64,000 nt of DNA from Xylanibacter ruminicola (lineage in GTDB: Bacteria; Bacteroidota; Bacteroidia; Bacteroidales; Bacteroidaceae), in the NCBI GenBank assembly GCA_015060625.1, contig SUYC01000010.1, positions 1-64,000 of the forward strand, written 5' to 3'. The stretch's first letter is position 1. Every line of letters starts with the position of its first letter. The notes under the pieces are model-generated. The model was given only the letters and a program-made list of their open reading frames with translations. It ran no database searches and was not told the DNA's origin. A program made the position numbers and the translations under genes. Positions 54,113 to 62,401 of this stretch are shown here, one piece after another.

Positions 54113-56548
54113 TTAGAAATCAAGTCGATAGAAGATGTTAGGCAGCGAGATGCCAGCCTTGTCGATGCGAACATCGTTGGTGCCCAGATCGAAGCGCTGG
54201 AACTGAGGTGCCTCGGAACTCAGCACATTCAGGCCTTCGAAAGCAAAGGTGTGGCTCACCTTGCGCTTATTAATCTTGTAGCTGACGGTCAAATCCACAA
54301 CGCCTGTTGGATCGAAGCGCTTTGTAAAGGCCTCGTTGTCCTTATAGATAGGATTGTCGTCAATGATACCAGCTGCCACATTAGCACGCATCTTATCTAC
54401 GTCGATTGGTGTGTAGCGCATACCACCCTGAATACTATACTTGGCACTCACGTTGAGCACGTTCTTACCTATCATCCACTCCTTACCGGCCAGGATCTTG
54501 AACATGAACCCGCGGTCGTAAAGTTGGTTACGCCAAACCTTATCTTGTCCGCGATACTGCGACTTGTAGAGTGAGAAGTTAACCTGTCCGAAGAATCCGC
54601 GACTCATGTAGTGCTCCAGGGTGATATCACCACCATAGTTGCGGGTGTTACCCTTGCCCACCAATTTCTCGTCGGTATAAGAGAAGTAACGGTTGGTAAC
54701 ACAGTAGGTGCTGCCGTTGATGCCCACTGGCGTGTCGAATCCGTACTCGTAGAAGGCATTCACGCGCAGTGTCAGGTTGCTGTTCAACTTGTGCATATAA
54801 GTAGCATGCAAGTGGTGAGCCTTACTCATGCCCAAATCCTTGTTGGGCAGCTGTCCCAGCTCGTCACGATAGAAATAGGTGTCAAGTTTCTCAATCATTG
54901 AGTGCAGACCGTAACCCATTGAGAAGCTGTTCTTCTCGTTTGGTTCCCACTTGAAGCTCACACGTGGCTCCAGCGAGAAATCCTTTGAGAGCAGGAAGTA
55001 GTTGCCAGAAACACCAGCAGAGAGGCTAAAGTGGTCACTCACGTTGACAACATTTTGCCAGAACAGATTGGCCAGACCGGTATCGTCCTTCATCTTGGCA
55101 TACTCTGTCATGGGGTTCACCGTGTCATAAAGCTGATCATGTGACCTATAGAAAAGATCGAAGAATCGGTGCGAGTATTCACCACCGAACTGGGTGAGCC
55201 ACTTGTTGGTAACCTGCTTGGAGAACTCTGTGTTGAACACCAGTCGGTCTTCGTTCATCTGCTGCTGACTGAAGGGATACTTTTTATTCTTTGGATTATC
55301 TGCATCCTCGAAAGCCAGTGGAGTGACAGGAACACCAGCTGCATTGCGTTTCAGTCCGAAGTAGAACATATCACTCTCCAGGTGCTGCATGTTATAGGCA
55401 ACGGTTGTACGCCAGGTCCACTTGTTACCAAAGTGTATCTTATGCGAAACGCCAGCCAACAGTTGTGTCAGTTTGCTATCGTTATCCGATGCATCATAGG
55501 CTGAGTGCAGGTCTTCCAACTTCAAGGGATCATCATAAGTGTTATCATGGAAGGCCAAACCGAAGATAGAGAACGTGCCCGCACGCTTGGTGGGGAAGTT
55601 CAGCTTAATAGAGAAATCCTGAAATCCCATGTGCGACCCCTCGGTATCAATGAGGCCCAGCTTATCTACCAGCGATGTGAAACCATAACGGTAGTTCACA
55701 ATATAGCTACTGTTGTTCTTGCGTGAGATAGGACCTTCGAGTGTCAGTTCCTCCGACACGGTACCCAACTGCAGGATATTTTCGTGTTTCGAGTTGTTAC
55801 CCGAGCGCATCTTCACATCGAACACACCACTCAAGGCATTGTTGTAGTTAGCGTTGAAAGTAGAGGTAAAGAAATCGGAGTTGCCTATCACGTTCGAGTT
55901 CAGCGCACTCACCAGACCATAACCGGCATTCCACATATCATTAAAATGGTTCGGAGTAAATACCTCTACACCCTCAATACGATACTGCATACGCTCCGGC
56001 GCATTACCGTGAATAGAAAGTCCGCTACCGTCGGCCTCTCCTGACACACCGGCAAACGACATCACCAGTCGGGCCGGATCATTATAGCCACCAGCAAATC
56101 GGCTGGCCTCCTCCATTGAGAGCATCACTCCACCTGTGAGTACAGCGGGGTTCACCGTGGCCTCTTTGTTCACACGCGGACGAACCACCACTTCTTTCAG
56201 CTCAGTACTGTTTTCGCGCAATGCGATGTCGAGCACCACCTCCTTGGCACCCGAAATCATAATCTCCTTCATCACACTGGGCTCGTAACCGATATAGTTG
56301 GTCTCGATGGTGTAACGTCCGCCCTTGCTGATCTTGATGGTAAAGTTACCATCCATGTCGGCCACAGCGGCGGCATTCTCCAGTTCTACGATTTTTACGG
56401 TAGCACCAATCAGCGCTTCGCCCGTAACGGCATCTTTTACAGTTCCACGCAGGGTTTCGGCCTGCAGGGTTGTGGCGCCCAATAAAACGATGATAAGGGC
56501 CAACTGTCTGGTGGCGGCCATCATCCAATACTTCATTCTGTTCATCAT
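54113..56548 (-). CDS. TonB-dependent outer-membrane receptor
   Basis: 811 aa. Signal peptide to about LQAE, carboxypeptidase-regulatory-like domain (about 28-110), plug domain (about 130-235; GEADGSGLSIHGNAPERMQYRIEGVEV), and 22-strand-type barrel ending in the aromatic YRLDF typical of barrel assembly. No SusD gene adjoins it and no substrate can be named. ATG 56548, with a second in-frame ATG directly after; leader of about 70 nt from the promoter at 56625-56632. Confidence 0.88.
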   Translation of the reverse strand: MMNRMKYWMMAATRQLALIIVLLGATTLQAETLRGTVKDAVTGEALIGATVKIVELENAAAVADMDGNFTIKISKGGRYTIETNYIGYEPSVMKEIMISGAKEVVLDIALRENSTELKEVVVRPRVNKEATVNPAVLTGGVMLSMEEASRFAGGYNDPARLVMSFAGVSGEADGSGLSIHGNAPERMQYRIEGVEVFTPNHFNDMWNAGYGLVSALNSNVIGNSDFFTSTFNANYNNALSGVFDVKMRSGNNSKHENILQLGTVSEELTLEGPISRKNNSSYIVNYRYGFTSLVDKLGLIDTEGSHMGFQDFSIKLNFPTKRAGTFSIFGLAFHDNTYDDPLKLEDLHSAYDASDNDSKLTQLLAGVSHKIHFGNKWTWRTTVAYNMQHLESDMFYFGLKRNAAGVPVTPLAFEDADNPKNKKYPFSQQQMNEDRLVFNTEFSKQVTNKWLTQFGGEYSHRFFDLFYRSHDQLYDTVNPMTEYAKMKDDTGLANLFWQNVVNVSDHFSLSAGVSGNYFLLSKDFSLEPRVSFKWEPNEKNSFSMGYGLHSMIEKLDTYFYRDELGQLPNKDLGMSKAHHLHATYMHKLNSNLTLRVNAFYEYGFDTPVGINGSTYCVTNRYFSYTDEKLVGKGNTRNYGGDITLEHYMSRGFFGQVNFSLYKSQYRGQDKVWRNQLYDRGFMFKILAGKEWMIGKNVLNVSAKYSIQGGMRYTPIDVDKMRANVAAGIIDDNPIYKDNEAFTKRFDPTGVVDLTVSYKINKRKVSHTFAFEGLNVLSSEAPQFQRFDLGTNDVRIDKAGISLPNIFYRLDF

Positions 56549-56624
56549 TGTCCTATATATATATAAGTTAATAGATAACGCAACGTCGCTGTTTTAGTAA
56601 ATGCTGGCGCATACAAATTCAGTG

Positions 56625-56632
56625 CAAAGATA
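56625..56632 (-). promoter_or_regulatory. -7 box for the TonB-dependent receptor
   Basis: Minus-strand TATCTTTGCACT. Just beyond it (56661-56677) is a 7-bp inverted repeat TCACGAT/ATCGTGA without a T-run, a weak end for the DUF4421 unit or a protein-binding site. Confidence 0.6.
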
Positions 56633-56706
56633 GGAATTTTTATATAAAAATACAACTTTTTCACGATTAAATCGTGATATTTTACATTATTTAATAATTT
56701 GCATAA

Positions 56707-57837
56707 TTATAGTCTCACTCCGAAGGCTGTGTTGATAAACCAGTCGTTCAGATAGCCATGCGTGCTTTGGTGGCGATAGCGTATGTTGTTAAACTGTCCG
56801 TAGGCACTGATAAAGTAGCGTCCGAAGTTGTAGGTGACCGACATGCGTGTGTCGAATCCCAGACTGATACCGCTGTTGATGGTTTTGTCGCCCATGGGTG
56901 TGATGTGCACATTGCTATAGAACCACTCGTCCCATTCCTCGTTGCTGATGTCGTCGTCCCAGAATCTTTCGTCGGTCATCAGTTCGGACACGTTGGTGGC
57001 GTAGGCAAACACCTTCAGTTTGTTCACGAAGGTCACCATGGGCATCAGCATCACGTTAACCAGCAGTCCGCGTGCTGGCACCCAGTTGTAGGCATATCCC
57101 ACGCCAGCGCTGCCCTGCCACAGTTTCACCTTGCCCAGTCCGTGCATCAGATACACCAGGTCGCCATTCACGTCGGTGGCATAGTCGATATGCGTATAGT
57201 TGTACATCAGTCCGGCCATGAGCGATCCTGCCGATCGTTTCTGTATCACCGACTGGTCGTAGGCTGCTGCATACGAGAATTTCTTGCCGTTGAACATATA
57301 GTAGCCATCAGCAATCACGGTTCGCACGTGTATAGGGTCAATCAGTTGCACGTTGTTCCAGGTTTTCTGTTCTTCCTCGGTCAGCAGTTCGCTGTTCAGG
57401 TTGATGCTGGGGTTGCTGTTGTCGAACGAGTGTATGCGCACGTTGATGCCGTAGGCGCCTCCTGTGGCACCAAACACCAGGTTGCTACCTTTGTCGCCTC
57501 CCACGTTCACGGTGTAGCCGATGCCATAGCCTCGGTAGCCCGCCCAGAAACCGGCATACTGTGAGGGTTGTGTTTTAAGATAGGGTCGTGCGCTGTAGTC
57601 CACGCCTAATATATTGCCATCGGCGTTCATGCTCACAATCGTCTGATTCACGTTGCCTTTGGCAATGAGTTGCCATGGTTTTTCTGGTGCATCGATATAG
57701 TTTCGGTCGAGCCCTTTCACCGACATCGAGTCGATTGTTGTGCCCACTTTCTTCACGAAAGTAGCCAGTTTGCCCTGTGCCATTGCCTGTGTGCAACAGC
57801 CGATACCTATCGCTATAAGGATGTGTTTCACTGTCAT
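56707..57837 (-). CDS. DUF4421-type outer-membrane protein
   Basis: 376 aa with a signal peptide (to about QAMAQ). The body is rich in amphipathic strands (GFWAGYRGYGIGYTVN, ISAYGQFNNIRYR) and the overall pattern matches Bacteroidota DUF4421 proteins, which are thought to be outer-membrane barrels of unknown role. Transcribed alone from a promoter whose sequence is duplicated 677 bp further on, in front of the toxin-antitoxin pair. Confidence 0.7.
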   Translation of the reverse strand: MTVKHILIAIGIGCCTQAMAQGKLATFVKKVGTTIDSMSVKGLDRNYIDAPEKPWQLIAKGNVNQTIVSMNADGNILGVDYSARPYLKTQPSQYAGFWAGYRGYGIGYTVNVGGDKGSNLVFGATGGAYGINVRIHSFDNSNPSINLNSELLTEEEQKTWNNVQLIDPIHVRTVIADGYYMFNGKKFSYAAAYDQSVIQKRSAGSLMAGLMYNYTHIDYATDVNGDLVYLMHGLGKVKLWQGSAGVGYAYNWVPARGLLVNVMLMPMVTFVNKLKVFAYATNVSELMTDERFWDDDISNEEWDEWFYSNVHITPMGDKTINSGISLGFDTRMSVTYNFGRYFISAYGQFNNIRYRHQSTHGYLNDWFINTAFGVRL

Positions 57838-57859
57838 GTTAACTCGTCAATAAGATTGT

Positions 57860-57903
57860 TTTACGGTGGCAAAGATACGAATAAGTGAGCAAAATTCCAA
57901 ATA
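57860..57903. repeat. 44-bp direct repeat, copy 1 (DUF4421 promoter)
   Basis: Identical over 44 bp to 58537-58580. It contains, on the minus strand, a -7 box TATCTTTG (57870-57877) and an upstream TTTTG, so it is the DUF4421 promoter. Confidence 0.9.
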
Positions 57904-57910
57904 ATTAGCT

Positions 57911-57946
57911 AAAAAAGTGCCTTGCGTTATTTTTTGCAAGGCACTT
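57911..57946 (-). terminator. terminator after the toxin gene
   Basis: On the minus strand AAGTGCCTTGC pairs with GCAAGGCACTT around a 10-nt AT-rich loop, followed by TTTT. Confidence 0.8.
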
Positions 57947-57958
57947 GAATTGTTTATT

Positions 57959-58279
57959 CTATTCGCAGAACATTTGGTGTAGAATATCTTGTAATTTTGC
58001 AATCTCGTCTGTAGTAAGAGTTGCAATTCGGCTTTTAAGTCGCCTCTTGTCGATAGTGCGTATCTGGTCTGTTGCTATCTCGCCATCTCGATCCATTAAT
58101 TGGCATCCCACGCGATAGGGGTAACCATGTATAGCCGAAGTGATGGGAATAATGATGACGGTGTCAAGATGGATATTCAACTCTTTGGGACTAACAATTA
58201 CGCATGGGCGTATTTTCTGCATCTCAGCACCGATAGTGGGATTTAGGTCAACCCAATACACATCATATTGTTTTACCAT
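57959..58279 (-). CDS. PemK/MazF-family toxin (endoribonuclease)
   Basis: 106 aa. Type II toxin of the MazF/PemK fold: YDVYWVDLNPTIGAE at the start, KIRPCVIVSP, IIPITSA, and DQIRTIDKRRL carry the family's substrate-binding and catalytic residues. It probably cleaves mRNA at short sequence sites. ATG 58279 overlaps the antitoxin end by 7 bp. The unit lies between two 44-bp direct repeats, which suggests it was inserted. Confidence 0.88.
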   Translation of the reverse strand: MVKQYDVYWVDLNPTIGAEMQKIRPCVIVSPKELNIHLDTVIIIPITSAIHGYPYRVGCQLMDRDGEIATDQIRTIDKRRLKSRIATLTTDEIAKLQDILHQMFCE

Positions 58280-58518
58280 TGCCAATCCTCCAATCTCTCG
58301 TCTTCAAATACGTCGGCAATCATAAGTTTGTCTTCGCCATCCGCATGCGCTTTTTTAGCCGCAGCTGCCCAGCCTTTGCGAGGGGCAACAGTAGACTTCT
58401 TATTCTGGGCTACAACCAATTCCTTTACGTACGAAATAATCTTCTTCATAGCTACTTCACTATCAAGCAGCGGATTCATTTCGCGGAAAAGTTCTTCACG
58501 TAGTTCTATTGCTGTCAT
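58273..58518 (-). CDS. antitoxin partner of the MazF-like toxin
   Basis: 81 aa, acidic C-terminus (DVFEDERLEDWQW) after a helical region and a basic patch (APRKGWAAAAKKA). It resembles the short Bacteroidota antitoxins in which a helical N-terminus is followed by a disordered toxin-binding tail. It is first in the operon, with its promoter in direct-repeat copy 2, as expected for an autoregulated pair. Confidence 0.78.
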   Translation of the reverse strand: MTAIELREELFREMNPLLDSEVAMKKIISYVKELVVAQNKKSTVAPRKGWAAAAKKAHADGEDKLMIADVFEDERLEDWQW

Positions 58519-58536
58519 ATTTCTTAATTATTATCG

Positions 58537-58580
58537 TTTACGGTGGCAAAGATACGAATAAGTGAGCAAAATTCCAAATA
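58537..58580. repeat. 44-bp direct repeat, copy 2 (toxin-antitoxin promoter)
   Basis: A perfect copy of 57860-57903, including the minus-strand -7 box (58547-58554). It drives the antitoxin-toxin operon. Confidence 0.9.
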
Positions 58581-58587
58581 TTTTTGT

Positions 58588-58595
58588 TACTTTTG
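58588..58595 (+). promoter_or_regulatory. -7 box (TACTTTTG) at the left edge of the accessory region
   Basis: TACTTTTGCACC. It is divergent from the antitoxin promoter and precedes a short ORF and the 110-aa gene. Confidence 0.5.
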
Positions 58596-58603
58596 CACCC
58601 CAA

Positions 58604-58738
58604 ATGCAAAAAGAAGCAGACTTAACCACCAATTATCTAAGCCCAGGATCAATTTGTTGGGCTGCTTTCTTGGCTATGGGCGCACGATTGGAAAACTCGC
58701 CTAATAATCTGTTTCTCCTGGATTATTATGCAGTCTAA
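58604..58738 (+). CDS. possible 44-aa small protein or structured leader
   Basis: An ORF from the first ATG after the promoter box to TAA, containing a hydrophobic middle (CWAAFLAMG). The same stretch can fold: AGCCCA with TGGGCT, flanked by AAGAAGCAG with CTGCTTTCTT. It may therefore be a structured RNA rather than a gene. Confidence 0.3.
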   Translation: MQKEADLTTNYLSPGSICWAAFLAMGARLENSPNNLFLLDYYAV

Positions 58739-58780
58739 TCTATTAATTATTCTGACAATAATTAAATAGATGACAAACAG

Positions 58781-59113
58781 ATGAAAACAATATTTTCTGC
58801 CGGCACACCGCTGTCGGCACTGTTCCGTATAGAGCATCATAAGGAATTGGCAGACATGATTGATTCGTGGCGACCTTTTTTGATTGATGATGATCCCACT
58901 GTTGAAGCATTGAAGTTGAATTATTTCAAGTTCGATAGGCAGCGTTTACGAGCCAAGGATGTGTATTTAGACCTATTGGCTATAGTGAATAAAAATGGGC
59001 TTAAAACCCCAATGGGGCTCTTAGCGCAGTATCTTAGCACTCATTCAAACCTGAGTGTGAGTTATTCATCGCTGTATCTACAGTTGAGACGTTTGCATGC
59101 ACAAACAAAGTAA
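58781..59113 (+). CDS. hypothetical 110-aa protein
   Basis: Not recognised. A predicted soluble, helical protein with no signal peptide. The C-terminal half (KDVYLDLLAIVNKNGLKTP, SVSYSSLYLQLRRL) looks like a helical bundle or winged-helix-type fold, perhaps DNA-binding. Codon use and a start after a promoter make it a plausible gene. It stands beside phage/plasmid-type replication genes on the same strand. Confidence 0.55.
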   Translation: MKTIFSAGTPLSALFRIEHHKELADMIDSWRPFLIDDDPTVEALKLNYFKFDRQRLRAKDVYLDLLAIVNKNGLKTPMGLLAQYLSTHSNLSVSYSSLYLQLRRLHAQTK

Positions 59114-59178
59114 ACAATTTTTAAGAATTTTGTATACTGGTTTTTGCGTGGATTCTTGATATCTGCTTGCGATTGTTG

Positions 59179-59186
59179 TACCTTTG
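59179..59186 (+). promoter_or_regulatory. -7 box for the peptidase-replication gene block
   Basis: TACCTTTGCAGG. The transcript would run through a small ORF with a strong hairpin before the M15 peptidase gene. Confidence 0.55.
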
Positions 59187-59233
59187 CAGGTGGTTCTGGG
59201 AACCATTAGTGATAAACTTAAAACAGCAAAAGC

Positions 59234-59332
59234 ATGAATCAACAAAGTAAAGCAATCAGATTATTACTATTGGGCGTCACCAGTCGGGTGGCGCCCTTCT
59301 TAGGTTTCATTTTTTTTAATAATTATCAATAA
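59234..59332 (+). CDS. possible 32-aa leader peptide containing a hairpin
   Basis: ATG to TAA encodes a basic then hydrophobic peptide (MNQQSKAIRLLLLGV, ending FFNNYQ). A 10-bp hairpin GGGCGTCACC/GGTGGCGCCC (59272-59281 with 59287-59296) lies within it, and a T-run follows at 59310-59318. It may be a leader peptide/attenuator or a chance ORF over a small RNA. Confidence 0.35.
   Translation: MNQQSKAIRLLLLGVTSRVAPFLGFIFFNNYQ
59272..59318 (+). terminator. hairpin with delayed T-run (possible attenuator)
   Basis: Perfect 10-bp GC-rich stem with a 5-nt loop. The T-run begins 13 nt after the stem, which is far for a simple intrinsic terminator. Confidence 0.4.
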
Positions 59333-59346
59333 CTCCAATTTTCAAT

Positions 59347-59826
59347 ATGACAAAACCAATTATCGATGCATCCATGCATCTGTCAGAACATTTCACGCTC
59401 GGCGAGATGTGTTACTCAGCAACAGCCGAAGCTAAACAGATTCCTAACATCCCCCTGAAGCAGCACATCACGGCGATGCAGACCCTTTGCCAGCGCGACC
59501 TGGAGCCCATGCGCAGCCAGTTGGGACTGCCCATCAAGGTGAACAGTGGCTACCGCTGCCAGATGCTCAACCAGATGGTGGGCGGTGTGCCCACGTCGCA
59601 GCACCTGAAGGGTGAGGCAGCCGACATCACCATCCCCCGCAGTCACCGTCCGTTCGGTCACCCCACGGATGAGCAGGCAGCACGCCTGATTATGCGCTAT
59701 GCCGAGCAGTATGCCGACTTCGACCAGCTCATCCTCGAACACCGTGGCAACAGCTGGTGGGTGCACATCAGCTGCCGCATTAACTATCGACTCAACCGAC
59801 ACCAAGTGATTAAAGATGAAAAATAA
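59347..59826 (+). CDS. M15-family peptidoglycan peptidase (endolysin-like)
   Basis: 159 aa without a signal peptide. Peptidase M15 zinc site: His86 in SQHLKGEAAD, Asp93, and His140 in WWVHIS, plus VNSGYRC. Such DD-peptidases cut peptide crosslinks and in phages serve as endolysins. No holin gene is visible. It overlaps the next gene by 11 bp and is first in a compact block with replication genes. Confidence 0.85.
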   Translation: MTKPIIDASMHLSEHFTLGEMCYSATAEAKQIPNIPLKQHITAMQTLCQRDLEPMRSQLGLPIKVNSGYRCQMLNQMVGGVPTSQHLKGEAADITIPRSHRPFGHPTDEQAARLIMRYAEQYADFDQLILEHRGNSWWVHISCRINYRLNRHQVIKDEK

Positions 59827-60391
59827 GGGTTTTATTAAGTTATACCGCAGCATGCTGTCGAAGCCAGAGATGACCGATCTTGTTAACGAACAGGGTGCGG
59901 TTGGCTTCGGCGTGTACCTGATGATAGTGCTGTATCTGTCGCAATGTGATGATTTTGAGGGTGCCTACACCAATGGTCAGCTGCAGAGTCTGGCCGATCA
60001 GGCTCGCAAATCTCGGGCTTATATCAGGCATATTATCGAGGATTATGGCTTGTTTAAGATTGAGGGAAAACGCTTTCATGAATCGTTCATGAACCAATAT
60101 TCACATGCGCGTAATAATAGGTATGCACGCGAAGATGTAGAAATAGATATAGAAAAAGAAAAAAAAGAAAAGTGCGTGCGCCGTAAAGGCACGCACTCCG
60201 AGTTTGAAACCCTGCGCGCGGGCCGCCGCTATGCTTCGCATGGTCAGCCGCTCCCCGCCGATGCACCACCACAGCGCCGTCGTAACGACATGTACAGTTA
60301 CATTCGCCACGACTGGGTGCCGGCCGAGGAGTTTGAAAAGAGCGCCGAGATGATAGTGTTTCACCAACTGTTTAACGACGATACAGTATGA
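59816..60391 (+). CDS. Lin1244/DUF4373-type replication-associated protein
   Basis: 191 aa. The N-terminal domain (GFIKLYRSMLSKPEM, VYLMIVLYLSQC, SRAYIRHIIEDYGLF) matches the Lin1244/Lin1753-like helical domain found in phage and mobile-element replication proteins. The middle is very basic and acidic by turns (EIDIEKEKKEK) and probably disordered. It may help load the primase-helicase encoded next, which overlaps by 4 bp (ATGA). Confidence 0.7.
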   Translation: MKNKGFIKLYRSMLSKPEMTDLVNEQGAVGFGVYLMIVLYLSQCDDFEGAYTNGQLQSLADQARKSRAYIRHIIEDYGLFKIEGKRFHESFMNQYSHARNNRYAREDVEIDIEKEKKEKCVRRKGTHSEFETLRAGRRYASHGQPLPADAPPQRRRNDMYSYIRHDWVPAEEFEKSAEMIVFHQLFNDDTV

Positions 60392-62220
60392 TTGAGATAG
60401 ACGGAAAATATTATGTGCTTGAAGACGACGATCTGAAAGGCGGAAACAAGGTGAACAGGCAGCATGACACCAAGAACGTGTGGCGATGCCGATGCCCACT
60501 TTGCAGCGACAGCCGACAGTTGGAGCACCGCATGCAGAAATGCGTGGCGGTATATCCCGACGAGGGCTGGGCCTACTGTCATAACTGCGGCGCCTGGTTC
60601 TGGACCAAGGCTTACTACGACAAGGAGATAGCTCCCAAACGCGGACGTAAGAGCGACAAGAACGAACAAAAGGCCATAGACATCAGTCTGCTGCGCGACG
60701 ACTACCCGCAGGAACTCATCGATTACTTTGAGCAGGATCGTAAGCTGTCAATCGACATGGTGCGCCGCTTGGGCATCAAGTGGATACCACGAACTATCGA
60801 CGGCAAGGAGGAAATCATGATTGCCTATCCCACCTTCGACGGAGCCAAGTGTATCAACGTGCATTATCGCGCCCTGCACAAGGAAAAAGGATTCTCGCAG
60901 GAGGCTGGCTGCGACCCGATACCCTGGAATGTGAACTCGGTGGTAGGGCACGACACGATGATCATCACCGAGGGCCGTATGGATGCCCTGGCCTGCATAC
61001 AGGCTGGCTACGAAGCGGTGATATCGCTGGGCAACGGGGCAAAAACACGTACCGAACTGTTCGATGGATTCCGCCACACGCTCTTTGCACAGGTAAAGAC
61101 GGTGATCATAGCTGTTGACAACGACGAGGCGGGCAATACTGCACGCGACAACCTGCTGAAGTACTTCGGCGCAGCCCGTTGCCGTGTGGTACACTGGCGC
61201 GATTGCAAGGATGCCAACGACATGCTGCGACAAGGTGGCGTGGAGGCCGTACGTGCCTGCATAGAGGCGGCCGAGCAGTCGGAGATAACAGGTCAGATAG
61301 TTGCCGACGAGTGGGAGCAGGGCGTGCACTGGTACTACGACCAGGGGAGTATACCCGAGGGGCTTACCATCGATCTGGAACAGTTGGCCGCCCTGGAGAA
61401 ACTGGAGAAGGGCTACTTTGGTGTTACATCAGGATTCCCCGGTAGTGGCAAAAGCACCTTTACATTATTCAAGTGTCTGTCGCTGGCAGTAGAACATGGT
61501 TGGCGCATGTGTCTGTACTCGCCCGAGAAGTTCCCCTACAAACTGCTGTTTCACGAGCTGGCCACCATGCTGATAGGTCGCCAACTGACACGCGAGCTGG
61601 TGGATGAGCGAACCTTTACCGAGGCGATGCAGTTTTTGCGTAATCACTTTTATATTGTTGATGCCAACCGCTGTAAGGGTATCGACGATATATTGGAAAC
61701 AGCCCGGCAGATAAACCTGCGCTATGGCATCGACATGACGCTGATCGACCCTGCCAACTGGATTGATCAAACACAGGCCAAAGGGGGCGACCCGCTGGAG
61801 CGTGCCAACTATGTGATTGGGCAGGTGGTTGACTTTGCCCAGGTTGAAAACCAGCTTACCTGGATGGTGGCTCACCCGCGAAAGCCGCCGTTGGTAAAGG
61901 ATGGTAAGCAGTATGTGCCCGAGATGTGGGATATTGCGGGTACCAGCGATTATGCCAATAAGGCTACGTGGGTTGAAATCCTGGAGCGTGATTTTTCGCA
62001 GAAGCGTACCATTATCCACATTAAGAAGGTGCGATTCGGGCATCTGGGTCAGGTGGGGGAGTGTTGTGTGCGGATGGACGAGGAGAACCACCGGTTTGTG
62101 GGTTTTAAGGCGGAAGAGGCCAATGGGGGTGTGGTAAGGTATGAGTTCCTGCCTTCTGATAAGTCGAACTGGTTGATCTCCAAGGCTGTACAAAAAGGTA
62201 TTGATTGGCAAAATGACTGA
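60388..62220 (+). CDS. primase-helicase (CHC2 zinc finger, Toprim, DnaB-like; T7 gp4/Twinkle type)
   Basis: 610 aa. A zinc finger with Cys36, Cys39, Cys64 and Cys67, a Toprim domain (IITEGRMDALA and VIIAVDNDEAG, about 185-270), and a RecA-like helicase with Walker A GFPGSGKST (Lys355) and Walker B-like DMTLIDPANW. Synthesises primers and unwinds DNA at phage or element forks. Residues between Toprim and helicase form the expected linker. It belongs to the accessory block, and no integrase, portal or capsid gene accompanies it. Confidence 0.88.
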   Translation: MIEIDGKYYVLEDDDLKGGNKVNRQHDTKNVWRCRCPLCSDSRQLEHRMQKCVAVYPDEGWAYCHNCGAWFWTKAYYDKEIAPKRGRKSDKNEQKAIDISLLRDDYPQELIDYFEQDRKLSIDMVRRLGIKWIPRTIDGKEEIMIAYPTFDGAKCINVHYRALHKEKGFSQEAGCDPIPWNVNSVVGHDTMIITEGRMDALACIQAGYEAVISLGNGAKTRTELFDGFRHTLFAQVKTVIIAVDNDEAGNTARDNLLKYFGAARCRVVHWRDCKDANDMLRQGGVEAVRACIEAAEQSEITGQIVADEWEQGVHWYYDQGSIPEGLTIDLEQLAALEKLEKGYFGVTSGFPGSGKSTFTLFKCLSLAVEHGWRMCLYSPEKFPYKLLFHELATMLIGRQLTRELVDERTFTEAMQFLRNHFYIVDANRCKGIDDILETARQINLRYGIDMTLIDPANWIDQTQAKGGDPLERANYVIGQVVDFAQVENQLTWMVAHPRKPPLVKDGKQYVPEMWDIAGTSDYANKATWVEILERDFSQKRTIIHIKKVRFGHLGQVGECCVRMDEENHRFVGFKAEEANGGVVRYEFLPSDKSNWLISKAVQKGIDWQND

Positions 62221-62401
62221 CGAAACCATTACATGTACGCGTTGCGGGCAAACACTGCCGCGCAGCAAATTAGAACGCATGAAGACGGGCACCTACCGTC
62301 GGGTGTGCAACCACTGTAAGTGGCTGTACTACGTAAAGCCCAGTCGCGATCGGCGCATCCTTCGCGACCTGGAGGCCCGCCACCATCCCAACGAAAAGTA
62401 G
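62213..62401 (+). CDS. small zinc-ribbon protein
   Basis: 62 aa from ATG 62213 (overlapping the primase-helicase stop by 8 bp). Two CxxC pairs (CTRCGQ and CNHCKW) indicate a zinc ribbon; the rest is highly basic. Probably a nucleic-acid-binding accessory of the replication block. Its TAG stop lies inside the first unit of palindromic array 2. Confidence 0.7.
   Translation: MTDETITCTRCGQTLPRSKLERMKTGTYRRVCNHCKWLYYVKPSRDRRILRDLEARHHPNEK

Noticed and set aside
57860..58580. Insertion sequence flanked by direct repeats
   Set aside because: No transposase and no inverted terminal repeats; the content is a toxin-antitoxin pair, and the 44-bp repeats are too long for a usual target duplication.
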